A stretch of 64,000 nt of DNA from Rhizobium lentis (GTDB lineage: Bacteria; Pseudomonadota; Alphaproteobacteria; Rhizobiales; Rhizobiaceae), in assembly GCF_014200175.1 (NCBI RefSeq), contig NZ_JACHBD010000001.1, positions 930,001 to 994,000 on the forward strand, read 5' to 3'. The position numbers were made by a program, and so were the translations under genes. The stretch's first letter is position 1. Each line of letters begins with the position of its first letter. The notes under the pieces were generated by a model, which was not told the DNA's origin, searched no databases, and saw only the letters and a program-made list of their open reading frames with translations. Below, one piece after another: positions 1 through 8,697 of the stretch.

Positions 1-97
1 ATCGCGTCAAAGTATGCCCTGAATAGAGCCCCCGCATCCGGCGCCGCTTGACCTCCCGGCGGCGTCGGTCCAAACCTCCCGCAGAGGGAGGATCAGA

Positions 98-1213
98 ATG
101 CCGGAACCGCTCAAGAACCTGCTGCATGACGCGTTGATTGGCGATATGGCCGATCGCCTCGCCGCCAACGCGCCCTCCTTCGAGAAGGCCCGGTTCGTGA
201 AGCTCGCGACCGACGGCCTCGTGGCGCTGGAGCTGATGGAACGCTCGGCGCTGATCCGCGACGCGCTTTTCGCCACGCTTCCCGAGGATTTTCCTGAAGC
301 AGCCGCCATCCTGAAGGCAAGCCTGCCTGCGTCAGGCAGGCCCGGTCTGACCGGCTGGATGCTGCTGCCGGTCAACCAGTTCATTGCCGCCCGCGGCCCC
401 AATCATTTCGAACTCAGCCTCGATCTCCTCAAGGCGCTGACACCGCATTTCACCGCCGAATACGGTATCCGTCCCTTCATCCATCGCGACCAGCAGCGGG
501 CGCTTGCCATCATCTCCGGCTGGATCGGCGATCCCGACCAACATGTGCGCCGGCTGGCGAGTGAGGGAACGCGGCCGCGCCTGCCCTGGGCCATGCGCCT
601 GCCGGAGCTCATCAAGGACCCGGCGCCGATCCTGCCGATCCTGACCGCCCTGATGGATGATCCGGAGGATTATGTCCGCCGCTCGGTCGCCAACAGCCTC
701 AACGATATCGCCAAGGATCATCAAGATCTGGTCGCCACCTTCATTGCCTGCCATATTAAGGGTGCCTCTTCCGAGCGGCGCCGCCTGCTGAAGCACGCTT
801 CGCGCACGCTCCTGAAGAAGGGCCATACGCAGGCGCTCGCCAATTTCGGGTTCGCCGCTGCCGCGTCGCTCCAATGCGAACTGCGCCTGGTTAAAGGGGA
901 GGTGATGTTCGGCGAAGGGTTGGATTTCGCAATCCGAGTGACCAATGGCAGCAAGGCCGCGCAATCGGTGATGATTGACTACGCCATTCACCATGTGAAG
1001 GCTGATGGCTCGCTGTCGCCGAAAGTATTCAAGTGCAAGACGATCATGCTTGCGCCCGGGCAGAGCCAGGCGATCGAGCGCTGCCACGCTATGCGGCCGA
1101 TCACGACGCGACGCTATTATCCCGGGCAGCATCGCATCGCCATCCTTGTCAACGGTGCGGAAAGCGCGTCGCAAAGCTTCATCCTGAAAATGCCGTCGTC
1201 CAACCCGGGCTAA
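98..1213 (+). CDS. DNA alkylation repair protein (AlkC/AlkD-like HEAT repeats)
   Basis: A 371-residue protein predicted to be cytoplasmic and to bind alkylated DNA as a HEAT-like-repeat glycosylase. The N-terminal part (about 1-100) has the MPEPLKNLLHDALI opening of the AlkC-like branch. The middle (about 120-250) is a run of helical repeats, including HVRRLASEGTRPRLPWAMRLP and DPEDYVRRSVANSLNDIAKD, which are typical HEAT units. The C-terminal 100 residues look like a beta-rich domain. The ATG follows a GAGGGAGGA ribosome site at 86-94. It appears to be monocistronic, with the helicase 294 bases downstream. Family assignment rests on motif recognition; the base specificity cannot be read from sequence. 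Confidence 0.85.
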   Translation: MPEPLKNLLHDALIGDMADRLAANAPSFEKARFVKLATDGLVALELMERSALIRDALFATLPEDFPEAAAILKASLPASGRPGLTGWMLLPVNQFIAARGPNHFELSLDLLKALTPHFTAEYGIRPFIHRDQQRALAIISGWIGDPDQHVRRLASEGTRPRLPWAMRLPELIKDPAPILPILTALMDDPEDYVRRSVANSLNDIAKDHQDLVATFIACHIKGASSERRRLLKHASRTLLKKGHTQALANFGFAAAASLQCELRLVKGEVMFGEGLDFAIRVTNGSKAAQSVMIDYAIHHVKADGSLSPKVFKCKTIMLAPGQSQAIERCHAMRPITTRRYYPGQHRIAILVNGAESASQSFILKMPSSNPG

Positions 1214-1507
1214 GGCTTTTTGTGCACCGCACTTGACTTTCCACGCGAAATAGCCCAAATGCGGCTCAGCTTTCACCCTTCCGGCCGCCGCGTGAGCGTG
1301 CCCCTGCTCAAAAATACGAAACGCAGGAAGAAGGGACAAAAGCGCATTTCGATAGAGCGCCGCACTCCCAAGAGCGGCCAGAAGCGCTGGAAAGCTTTTT
1401 CCAACTCACAAGTTCCCACTTCACGCGGGGTTCTTGACGCCAGAATGAAACCGGATCGCATGGTGCGTTCCGGCCATAGTCATTGTGGCGCCCCGAAAGG
1501 TTATGCC
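1214..1507 (+). other. 294-base leader upstream of the helicase
   Basis: The reading frame of the helicase stays open through this stretch, but the translation has no helicase homology and is rich in basic residues. I read it as untranslated leader. Long 5-prime leaders are common for cold-inducible DEAD-box RNA helicases; no specific riboswitch fold was recognised. Confidence 0.4.
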
Positions 1508-3136
1508 TTGACTAATTTTGAATCGCTTGGTGTCTCCAAGCCGATCGTCGCCACCTTGTTCCAGCTCGGCATCGAAACGCCGACGCCGATCCAGGAACAG
1601 GCCATCCCCCTCCTCCTCCAGGGCCGAGACCTGATTGGCCTTGCCCAGACCGGCACCGGCAAGACCGCCGCCTTCGGCCTGCCGCTCATCGAAAAGCTGC
1701 TTGCCGACGAGCGCCGCCCTGACAACCGCACGACGCGGACGCTGATCCTGGCGCCGACCCGCGAACTGGTGAACCAGATCGCCGACAATCTGAAGAAGTT
1801 CATCCGCAAGTCGCACCTGCGCGTCAACGTCGTCGTCGGTGGGGTCTCGATCAACAAGCAGCAGCTGCAGCTCGAAAAGGGCACCGATGTCCTGGTCGCA
1901 ACGCCCGGCCGCCTGCTCGATCTCGTCAATCGCCGCGCCATCACCCTGACCACAGTGCGTTATCTCGTGCTTGATGAGGCCGACCAGATGCTCGACCTCG
2001 GCTTCGTGCACGATCTGCGCAAGATCGCCAAGCTGGTGCCGAAGAAGCGCCAGACCATGCTGTTTTCGGCCACCATGCCGAAGACGATCGCCGATCTCGC
2101 CGGGGAATATCTCGTCGATCCCGTCAAGGTCGAAGTCACGCCTCCGGGCAAGGCTGCCGACAAGGTCGAGCAGTATGTCCATTTCGTCGCCGGCAAGAAC
2201 GACAAGACGGAACTGCTGCGCAAGTCGCTGACCGAAAATCCCGACGGCCGCGCCATCGTCTTCCTGCGCACCAAGCACGGTGCGGAGAAGCTGATGAAGC
2301 ACCTCGACAATATCGGCTATTCCGTCGCCTCGATCCACGGCAATAAGAGCCAGGGCCAGCGCGAGCGGGCGCTGAAGGCCTTCCGTGACGGCAGCATCAA
2401 GACGCTGATCGCCACCGACGTTGCCGCCCGCGGAATCGACATCCCTGCCGTCAGCCACGTCTACAACTACGACCTCCCGGAAGTGCCCGACGCCTATGTC
2501 CATCGCATTGGCCGCACGGCGCGCGCCGGCCGCGACGGCATCGCGATTGCCTTCTGCGCCCCGGACGAAGCCAAGCTGCTGCGTGACATCGAGCGCCTGA
2601 TGGGCATCGACATCGCAGTAGCAAGCGGCGAACCGCCGGCCAATATCGGCAATAGCGGCCCCCGCCGCGGCAACGGAAATGGCAACAACCGCAACCGCGG
2701 TGGCGGCCAAGGTCGCGAAGGTCAAGGTCGCGGCGAAGGCCGTGGCGATGCGAACCGTTCGGAGCATCGCGGCAGCCGTCAGGAACGCCGCCCGCGTCCC
2801 GAACGCACAAGCCGCAACGAGGATTTCCGCGGCCAGCGCCGCGGCGAAGCGACCCCGGATCTCGGCCCCGACAATGATCTAGTCTCGACCTCCGACTTCC
2901 GCCCTTCGGCAAAGCCGCAGCGTCCCGCACATCAAGGCGCTCACGCCAATGGCGAACCGAGTGGACATCACCGCGGCAATAACCGTCACGCGCACGGTCG
3001 CCCGGCCCGAAAGCACGGCGAAGACCGCGGCCAGCACCAGGCCCAGGGCGGCGAACCGCGCCGCGAGGGCAATGGCGGCAATCGCCGCGGCGGCTCCGGC
3101 TCGCGCAACGGCGGCCAGCGCCGCGAACGCGCCTGA
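1508..3136 (+). CDS. DEAD-box ATP-dependent RNA helicase
   Basis: A 542-residue RNA helicase of the RhlE/DeaD type that unwinds structured RNA in the cytoplasm. RecA domain 1 shows the Q motif (TPTPIQEQA, about 22-30), Walker A AQTGTGKT (about 44-51), PTRELV, DEAD in VLDEADQ (about 155) and SAT (about 186). Domain 2 ends with HRIGRTARAGR (about 333). The last 160 residues are a low-complexity Arg/Gly/Asn/His tail, likely an RNA-binding extension. I chose the TTG at 1508 because GAAAGG lies 7 bases upstream and the protein then opens LTNFESLGVSKPI, the usual family N-terminus. A longer open frame reaches back to 1220 without homology. A terminator follows at 3159. Confidence 0.9.
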   Translation: MTNFESLGVSKPIVATLFQLGIETPTPIQEQAIPLLLQGRDLIGLAQTGTGKTAAFGLPLIEKLLADERRPDNRTTRTLILAPTRELVNQIADNLKKFIRKSHLRVNVVVGGVSINKQQLQLEKGTDVLVATPGRLLDLVNRRAITLTTVRYLVLDEADQMLDLGFVHDLRKIAKLVPKKRQTMLFSATMPKTIADLAGEYLVDPVKVEVTPPGKAADKVEQYVHFVAGKNDKTELLRKSLTENPDGRAIVFLRTKHGAEKLMKHLDNIGYSVASIHGNKSQGQRERALKAFRDGSIKTLIATDVAARGIDIPAVSHVYNYDLPEVPDAYVHRIGRTARAGRDGIAIAFCAPDEAKLLRDIERLMGIDIAVASGEPPANIGNSGPRRGNGNGNNRNRGGGQGREGQGRGEGRGDANRSEHRGSRQERRPRPERTSRNEDFRGQRRGEATPDLGPDNDLVSTSDFRPSAKPQRPAHQGAHANGEPSGHHRGNNRHAHGRPARKHGEDRGQHQAQGGEPRREGNGGNRRGGSGSRNGGQRRERA

Positions 3137-3158
3137 TCAGCGGTTGATTGAAAGTGCA

Positions 3159-3186
3159 AAGGCCGGGGTATTCTCCGGCCTTTTGC
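3159..3186. terminator. Bidirectional terminator between convergent genes
   Basis: The inverted repeat AAGGCCGG / CCGGCCTT encloses a short loop and is followed by TTTTGC. It lies between the stop codons of the helicase (plus) and the EamA transporter (minus), so it can serve both. Confidence 0.8.
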
Positions 3187-3189
3187 TAT

Positions 3190-4092
3190 TTATGCTTCCG
3201 CGGGTTTGCGGCGTTCGACTACCTTGCGGTTGGTCAGATGGACGCCGACGACCACGATCACTGTGCCGAGAATCAACGGCACGGTCAGCGGTTCCCCGAA
3301 GGCGATGAAGGCTTCGAACGCGACGGCTGGCGGCATCAGATAGATCAGCGAGGCGGCGCGAGAGACCTGTCCCCGGCGGATCAGATAAAGCAGCAGCCCG
3401 ACGCCGCCCATCGACAGTCCGAAGACTGACCAGATCAGCGCGGCAAAGGCCTGCGGGGTGCCGTCCAATTGCTGATGCTCGAAGATCAGCGAGAGCGGCA
3501 GGGTGAGAATCAGTGCCCCGACATATTGCAGCGTCGCAATCGACCTGAGGTCGCCGGATTGCAAGTGCTTCTTCTGGTAGAGCGTGCCGTAGGTGACGGC
3601 CCCCATGGCGATAAGGTTGATCGCCAGCGGCAGGGCCGCATGCGTGAGATCGGCGGTCGCCGGATCGAGGAGTTTCGGCGAAATGGCAATGGCAATGCCG
3701 ATGAAGCCGAAGACAAGGCCGAGCTTCTGCGCCTGTTGCAACCGCTCGCCGACGAGAAACGGAGCCGCCATCGCCGTCAACAACGGCTGCAGCGCCGCGA
3801 TGATGCCCGATATGCCGGCCGGCACGCCATTGGCGATCGCCCACCACAGGCCGGCGAGATAAAACCCGTGCAGGAAGAAACCGGAATAAACAGCCCGCAG
3901 CGCCGTCGCCCGGCTTTTCGGCCATTGCGCCCCGGTCGCCACGCAAAAGGCGAGGAACGCCAGGGCCGACAGCGCGTAACGTATCGAAAGGAAGGTAAAA
4001 GGCTCGGAATGCAGCGCCGCATATTTCGCCACCACCCAGCCAGTGGACCAGAGCAGGACGAAGACGGCGGGGGCGAAGCGGTCGAGGGACAT
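3190..4092 (-). CDS. EamA/DMT-family transporter (RhaT-like permease)
   Basis: A 300-residue inner-membrane protein with ten predicted membrane segments arranged as two EamA repeats (about 8-140 and 150-285), the normal size for the drug/metabolite transporter superfamily. Visible features include the N-terminal LLWSTGWVVAKYA segment, typical of the first EamA helix, and the second-repeat segment LPLAINLIAMGAVTYGTLYQKKH. The family exports amino acids, metabolites or drugs; the substrate cannot be predicted here. It is transcribed alone and convergently with the helicase. Confidence 0.85.
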   Translation of the reverse strand: MSLDRFAPAVFVLLWSTGWVVAKYAALHSEPFTFLSIRYALSALAFLAFCVATGAQWPKSRATALRAVYSGFFLHGFYLAGLWWAIANGVPAGISGIIAALQPLLTAMAAPFLVGERLQQAQKLGLVFGFIGIAIAISPKLLDPATADLTHAALPLAINLIAMGAVTYGTLYQKKHLQSGDLRSIATLQYVGALILTLPLSLIFEHQQLDGTPQAFAALIWSVFGLSMGGVGLLLYLIRRGQVSRAASLIYLMPPAVAFEAFIAFGEPLTVPLILGTVIVVVGVHLTNRKVVERRKPAEA

Positions 4093-4634
4093 GGGGCTGC
4101 TCAGCGGAAAGGAGTTCGCCGTGCTGATAGCTGCACCCGAGGGCCGCGGTCAAAGGCGAAGCGTTGATGCTTATTTGAAATTCCGTTGATGGCTGGACAA
4201 TTCAATGTGACCAAAGAGTCATGTCGGAAGCTCGCCAGTATGTTCCCGCATTGAGGATTTTTCGGCGCTTCCCCGCACTCTACCTCATTCCGGTGCTCGT
4301 CACAGGAATCCAGTGAGCCCGAGTCCTTTGGCGCGATAGACCCTCTTCACTTTAGAAGTCATTCACGGCGCGGACGCGTGTAGCTGGATTCCCGTGACAA
4401 GCACAGGATGAGGGAGCGTGTCGGAAGTCCATGCCCCAAATATCCGCCGAGCGAAAAAACCACCACTTGCCCAAATTTTGCGCAATCTTTGCAAAACCCC
4501 ATTTGCTGCATCACCTCAAATGGCCGGAATTCTGCCTCTTTCCCGCAACGCAAAATCTTTTCCACGAACTGCGCATGGTTCTTGCATTGCAATTTGCGTT
4601 GTATTCAAATGAACAAAAAAGGGGAGCCGCACCT
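4093..4634. repeat. Intergenic region with an inverted repeat pair
   Basis: No convincing gene is present in these 542 bases, although short open frames occur. Bases about 4270-4315 and 4384-4420 are inverted copies of one motif: ATTCCGGTGCTCGTCACAGG on the left and CTGGATTCCCGTGACAAGCA on the right. The same motif recurs at about 20796-20832. This fits a dispersed rhizobial intergenic palindromic element. The right part (4440-4630) is AT-richer and should hold the promoter of the ATP-grasp operon. Confidence 0.6.
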
Positions 4635-6044
4635 TTGGCATTTGACGAAATGATTACCGGGGACGAAAGTCCTCGCCCGCCTTATGAAAAATATTTTGAG
4701 TGGTACAATAGCCAAGACCGGTCGCATCTGATTGCCAAGTCCCGCGATGCGGAAAACATCTTCCGGAAGACCGGCATCACCTTCGCGGTCTATGGCCATG
4801 CCGACAGTTCCGAAAAGCTCATTCCCTTCGATATCATTCCCCGCATCATCTCCGCCCGCGAATGGCGCAAGCTTGCCCAAGGCATCGAACAACGGGTGAT
4901 CGCGCTCAACGCCTTTCTCGACGATATCTACCATAAGCAGGAGATCATCCGTGCCGGCCGCGTTCCGCGCGAGTTGATCGAGCACAATGTCGCCTTTCTG
5001 TCCGAGATGATCGGCTTCCGCCCGCCCGGCGGCGTCTACACCCATATCGTCGGCACTGACATCGTGCGCACCGGCGAGGATCAGTTCTACGTGCTGGAGG
5101 ATAATGCCCGCACGCCTTCCGGCGTCAGCTACATGCTGGAAAATCGGGAAACCATGATGCAGATGTTCCCGGAACTCTTCCATGAGAACAAGGTGCAGCG
5201 CGTCGAAGACTATCCCTATCTGCTGCGCCAGAGTCTTGCTTCGCTTGCGCCTCCCGGCTGCACCGGCAAGCCGCGCGTCGCGGTGCTGACGCCGGGCATC
5301 TATAATTCGGCCTATTACGAGCATTCCTTCCTCGCCGACATGATGGGCGTCGAACTGGTCGAGGGCTCTGATCTGCGCGTCATCGACGGCAAGGTGAAAA
5401 TGCGCACGACCCGCGGCTACGAGGCGATCGACGTGCTTTACCGCCGAGTCGACGACGACTTCCTCGATCCCCTCACCTTCCGAGCCGATTCTGCGCTCGG
5501 CATCCCCGGCATCATGGACGTCTATCGCTCCGGCAACATCACCATTGCCAACGCGCCCGGAACCGGCATTTGCGACGACAAGGCGATCTATTCCTATATG
5601 CCGGAGATCGTCGAATTCTACACTGGCAGCAAGGCGCTGCTCGAAAACGTGCCGACCTGGCGCTGCTCGGAAGCAGCAAGCCTGAAATACGTGCTGGAGC
5701 ACCTGGAGGAACTGGTCGTCAAGGAAGTCCACGGCTCCGGCGGCTACGGCATGCTGGTCGGACCGACGGCGTCGAAGAAAGAGCGTGCCGATTTCGCCGA
5801 AAAACTGAAAGCCAAGCCGAACAACTACATCGCCCAGCCGACGCTGTCGCTCTCCACCGTGCCGATCCTCGTCAATAAGGGGATTGCGCCGCGCCATGTC
5901 GATCTGCGCCCTTATGTGCTCGTGTCGGACAAGGTTCAGATCATACCGGGCGGGCTCACCCGCGTGGCGCTGAAACAGGGCTCGCTCGTGGTCAATTCCA
6001 GCCAGGGCGGCGGCACCAAAGACACCTGGGTATTGGAGGACTGA
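4635..6044 (+). CDS. Circularly permuted type-2 ATP-grasp protein
   Basis: A 469-residue protein of the DUF404/DUF407 (CP_ATPgrasp) family, predicted to form amide bonds with ATP on an unknown peptide-like substrate. Recognisable family segments are the N-terminal PPYEKYFEWYN, EQRVIALNAFLDDIYHKQEI, the YVLEDNARTPSGVSYMLENR block (a metal/ATP-site signature), and VVKEVHGSGGYGMLVGP near the C-terminus. I chose TTG 4635 because GGGGAG sits 8 bases upstream; the open frame extends to 4431 without conservation. The stop overlaps the next start by one base (TGATG), so translation is coupled to the alpha-E gene. Confidence 0.88.
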   Translation: MAFDEMITGDESPRPPYEKYFEWYNSQDRSHLIAKSRDAENIFRKTGITFAVYGHADSSEKLIPFDIIPRIISAREWRKLAQGIEQRVIALNAFLDDIYHKQEIIRAGRVPRELIEHNVAFLSEMIGFRPPGGVYTHIVGTDIVRTGEDQFYVLEDNARTPSGVSYMLENRETMMQMFPELFHENKVQRVEDYPYLLRQSLASLAPPGCTGKPRVAVLTPGIYNSAYYEHSFLADMMGVELVEGSDLRVIDGKVKMRTTRGYEAIDVLYRRVDDDFLDPLTFRADSALGIPGIMDVYRSGNITIANAPGTGICDDKAIYSYMPEIVEFYTGSKALLENVPTWRCSEAASLKYVLEHLEELVVKEVHGSGGYGMLVGPTASKKERADFAEKLKAKPNNYIAQPTLSLSTVPILVNKGIAPRHVDLRPYVLVSDKVQIIPGGLTRVALKQGSLVVNSSQGGGTKDTWVLED

Positions 6045-6985
6045 TGCTCGGAAGAACTGCAAACGGCCTCTACTGGATGTTCCGTTACATCGAGCGCGCC
6101 GAAAATATCGCCCGCCTCGTCGACGCCGGGCTGCGCATGTCGCTGACCCGCAGCAGCGCCGGCGACGACAACTGGGATGGCGTGCTGCAAAGCGCCGGCG
6201 TGCGCGAAGCTTATGACGAAGGCCACGCTAAGCTGACGAATGCCGATGCGATCGATTATCTCCTGCGCGATCGCTCTAACCCGTCGAGCGTAATGTCCTG
6301 CATCGAGTCCGGCCGCAACAATGCCCGCATGGTACGCACCGCGCTGACGCGGGAGACCTGGGAAGCGACCAACGAATGCTGGATCGACCTGAAGGCGCTG
6401 CTTGAAAAGCGTGTGAAGGCCGCCGACCTGCCTGAAGTGATCGACGTCATCAAGCGTCGGGCCGGCCTCATCCGCGGCGCCTTCCACGGCTCGACGCTGC
6501 GCAACGAGCTCTATAACTTCGCCCGCATCGGAACCTTCATTGAGCGGGCCGACAATACCAGCCGCATCCTCGACGTGAAATATTACGTGCTGCTGCCCTC
6601 GGTCTCGGCGGTCGGCTCCTCCCTCGACAACGTGCAGTGGGAATCGATCCTGCGCTCGGTCTCCGCCCACCGCGCCTATAGCTGGGCCTATGACGGCGAA
6701 TACCGGGCGATGAACATTGCCGACTTCCTAACGCTGAACGTCCAGATGCCGCGTTCGCTTGCCTATTGCTACGAAAAGATCGTCAGCAATCTCGGCTATC
6801 TCGCCCAGGATTACGAGGCGCGGCTGCCTGCCCACGACACCGCCGACGCGATCCGCACGACGCTGCAGACCCGTGCGATCCGCGACATCATGGATCAGGG
6901 CCTGCACGAATTCCTGGAGGATTTCGTCTCGCGCAACAACCAGCTCGGCGCGGAGATTTCCGACGGCTACCGGTTCTACGTTTAA
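6044..6985 (+). CDS. Alpha-E domain protein (DUF403)
   Basis: A 313-residue, almost all-helical protein of the DUF403 (alpha-E) family. It opens with MLGRTANGLYWMFRYIERAENIARLVDAGLR, which is the hallmark of the family, and has the usual length. The role is unknown; it is very consistently found next to circularly permuted ATP-grasp and transglutaminase-like genes, as here, and has been suggested to be part of a peptide synthesis or cleavage system. It overlaps the upstream stop by one base, and the transglutaminase gene begins 12 bases after its stop, so the three form one operon. Confidence 0.88.
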   Translation: MLGRTANGLYWMFRYIERAENIARLVDAGLRMSLTRSSAGDDNWDGVLQSAGVREAYDEGHAKLTNADAIDYLLRDRSNPSSVMSCIESGRNNARMVRTALTRETWEATNECWIDLKALLEKRVKAADLPEVIDVIKRRAGLIRGAFHGSTLRNELYNFARIGTFIERADNTSRILDVKYYVLLPSVSAVGSSLDNVQWESILRSVSAHRAYSWAYDGEYRAMNIADFLTLNVQMPRSLAYCYEKIVSNLGYLAQDYEARLPAHDTADAIRTTLQTRAIRDIMDQGLHEFLEDFVSRNNQLGAEISDGYRFYV

Positions 6986-6997
6986 GCGGATCAGACC

Positions 6998-7822
6998 ATG
7001 AGACTGAAGATCAGCCACCTCACAGAATACCGCTACGACGAACCGGCGCACTTCTCGCTGCAACGCCTCAGGCTGACGCCGCCGACAACCGCTGCTCAGA
7101 AGGTGCTCGGATGGTCGCTGAACGTCGAGGGCGCCACGCCCGAGGTGGAGTATGACGACCAATACGGCAACCACGTCAATCTGGTCTCGCTGGAGGGCGT
7201 GCAGCATGTGACGCGCATCTTGGCCGAGGGCGAGGTCGAGACGGCGGACAATAACGGCGTCACCGGCCCGCACACCGGCTTCTGCCCGCTTTGGCTCTTC
7301 CTGCGCGAGACGCCGCTAACAAAGGGCGGCAAGCTCATCAAGGAACTCGTCAGGAGCGTCGGCGGCGAAAACGAGCTTGCCCGCATGCATGCGCTGATGG
7401 CGGCAATCCATGAGACGGTCGACTATAAGCCCGGCACCAGCAACGCCGCGACGACGGCCGAACAGGCGCTGGAGAAGAGGAGCGGCGTCTGCCAGGACCA
7501 CGCGCACATCTTCGTCTCCGCCGCCCGCGCCCTGCAGGTCCCAGCCCGTTACGTCTCCGGCTATCTGATGATGGAGGAGAAGATCGAACAGGCGGCGACT
7601 CATGCCTGGGCCGAGGCCCATATTCCCGGTCTCGGCTGGGTCGGCTTCGATCCCGCCAACGAGATCTGCCCGGATGCCCGCTACGTCAGGATCGCCTCCG
7701 GCCTCTGCTACCGCGACGCCGCGCCGATCTCCGGCATGCGCATCGGCACGCCGGGCGAAACGCTGTCGGTGACCGTCAAGGTGAAAGATAGTGGGCAGAT
7801 GCAGAACCAGAGCCAGAGCTGA
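6998..7822 (+). CDS. Transglutaminase-like cysteine protease family protein
   Basis: A 274-residue protein with a bacterial transglutaminase-like N-terminal beta domain (about 1-85, starting MRLKISHLTEYRYDEPA) and a transglutaminase core. The catalytic triad is visible: Cys in RSGVCQDHAHIF (about 165), His in ATHAWAEAHIPGLGWVGFDP (about 205) and Asp in the same block (about 219). No signal peptide is seen, so it is probably cytoplasmic. Such proteins act as amidases or proteases more often than cross-linkers. It is the third gene of the ATP-grasp/alpha-E operon and may reverse or trim the amide product of the ATP-grasp enzyme (inference). Confidence 0.88.
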   Translation: MRLKISHLTEYRYDEPAHFSLQRLRLTPPTTAAQKVLGWSLNVEGATPEVEYDDQYGNHVNLVSLEGVQHVTRILAEGEVETADNNGVTGPHTGFCPLWLFLRETPLTKGGKLIKELVRSVGGENELARMHALMAAIHETVDYKPGTSNAATTAEQALEKRSGVCQDHAHIFVSAARALQVPARYVSGYLMMEEKIEQAATHAWAEAHIPGLGWVGFDPANEICPDARYVRIASGLCYRDAAPISGMRIGTPGETLSVTVKVKDSGQMQNQSQS

Positions 7823-7939
7823 GCGACATCGGCAACTGTGAATCTATGCCCCCTGCGGCCCGGCCGGGGAGCCGGCGACTGGCGCATCCGGCATTCCGAC
7901 ACATACTCCGGCGCGTTAAACTCCACACCCAGGCAGCAA

Positions 7940-8365
7940 TCAATCTGCTGCAAAAACCTGGAGGTGGCCACGCCCGCCATAGCCGAGGATCGCTTGATCG
8001 GCCGTCATTAACGGTACGCGATGGAAACGGGCTGTAGCGACGATGAGGCGGTCAGCAGGATCGGCATGAAAAGCACCGGGCAACCGAGCGCTATCCACCG
8101 CAATCGATGGCTCAATTGGTGCAAGTTCAATTCCCGGCAGAGCCAACGCACTATCGATCCACCGCCCGACATCTTCGCCGAGAGCCAAGCGTCCTTTCTG
8201 CACAAGCATCGCGATTTCCCAAGGTGTAATAGCCGAAATCAGGATCCGGCTTTTCTCCGTCATCTCGTCGATGATGCGCCGGGCCTGTGAACCGAGACGC
8301 GCATCGTCATGCATCGCCCAGATCAGGATATGGGTGTCAATGACGATCAACGGACGGCTTGCCAA
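7940..8365 (-). CDS. vapC: PIN-domain toxin, VapC type
   Basis: A 141-residue PIN-domain ribonuclease. The acidic metal-binding residues are in place: Asp in VIDTHILIWA (about 10), Glu in ITPWEIAML (about 49), Asp in HADPADRLIVATA (about 100) and Asp in LMTADQAIL. It would cleave RNA when released from its antitoxin. Its ATG lies inside the end of the antitoxin gene (19-base overlap), the usual coupling for such pairs. Of the two genes, this one carries the nuclease fold, so the toxin assignment is firm; the RNA target is not predictable. Confidence 0.9.
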   Translation of the reverse strand: MASRPLIVIDTHILIWAMHDDARLGSQARRIIDEMTEKSRILISAITPWEIAMLVQKGRLALGEDVGRWIDSALALPGIELAPIEPSIAVDSARLPGAFHADPADRLIVATARFHRVPLMTADQAILGYGGRGHLQVFAAD

Positions 8366-8589
8366 TCCTCCGGCTCGCCTGCCGGGGATAGCGGATCGTC
8401 ATAGCGTAGGACGCTGCCCTTCATCGCGCCAATAATGCTTTTCCGCTCGTTTGCCTCGCGTGCCGGTGAGAGCACCGCAACAGGCCTGCCGCGCTTGGTG
8501 ATCACGATGGTTTCGTCATCGCTCTGCATCTGATCGATAAGGTTCAGGCATTTCGCCTTGAACTCAGCTGCGCCGACCACCTTCGACAT
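8347..8589 (-). CDS. Phd/YefM-family antitoxin
   Basis: An 80-residue antitoxin. The N-terminal half, MSKVVGAAEFKAKCLNLID followed by IVITKRGRPVAVLSP, is the Phd/YefM DNA-binding fold, and the C-terminal tail (from about 50) would wrap the PIN toxin encoded immediately downstream. The ATG at 8589 was chosen because AGGAG lies 7 bases upstream; the longer frame to 8628 lacks support. Such antitoxins normally repress their own promoter, which would lie at about 8595-8645. Confidence 0.88.
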   Translation of the reverse strand: MSKVVGAAEFKAKCLNLIDQMQSDDETIVITKRGRPVAVLSPAREANERKSIIGAMKGSVLRYDDPLSPAGEPEDWQAVR

Positions 8590-8645
8590 GACTATATCTC
8601 CTGTACATCTGTACCGAAATATAGACATTTTCGGAGCAAGCGCAA

Positions 8646-8678
8646 AGAAAAAGGCGGGATGAAATGCCCGCCTTTTTC
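8646..8678. terminator. Hairpin terminator below the arabinonate operon
   Basis: The stem AAAAAGGCGGG / CCCGCCTTTTT with an 8-base loop is followed by T-rich sequence on both strands. It lies just past the dehydratase stop (8698) on the minus strand side and also separates that operon from the toxin-antitoxin promoter. Confidence 0.75.
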
Positions 8679-8697
8679 CAGCTTCGAATATGCCCTG

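Noticed and set aside
1421..2767. 448-codon minus-strand frame opposite the helicase
   Set aside because: It is the antisense shadow of a clear DEAD-box gene; low-complexity composition and no ribosome site.
4605..6062. 485-codon minus-strand frame over the ATP-grasp gene
   Set aside because: Antisense shadow; the plus-strand protein has family-wide conserved motifs.
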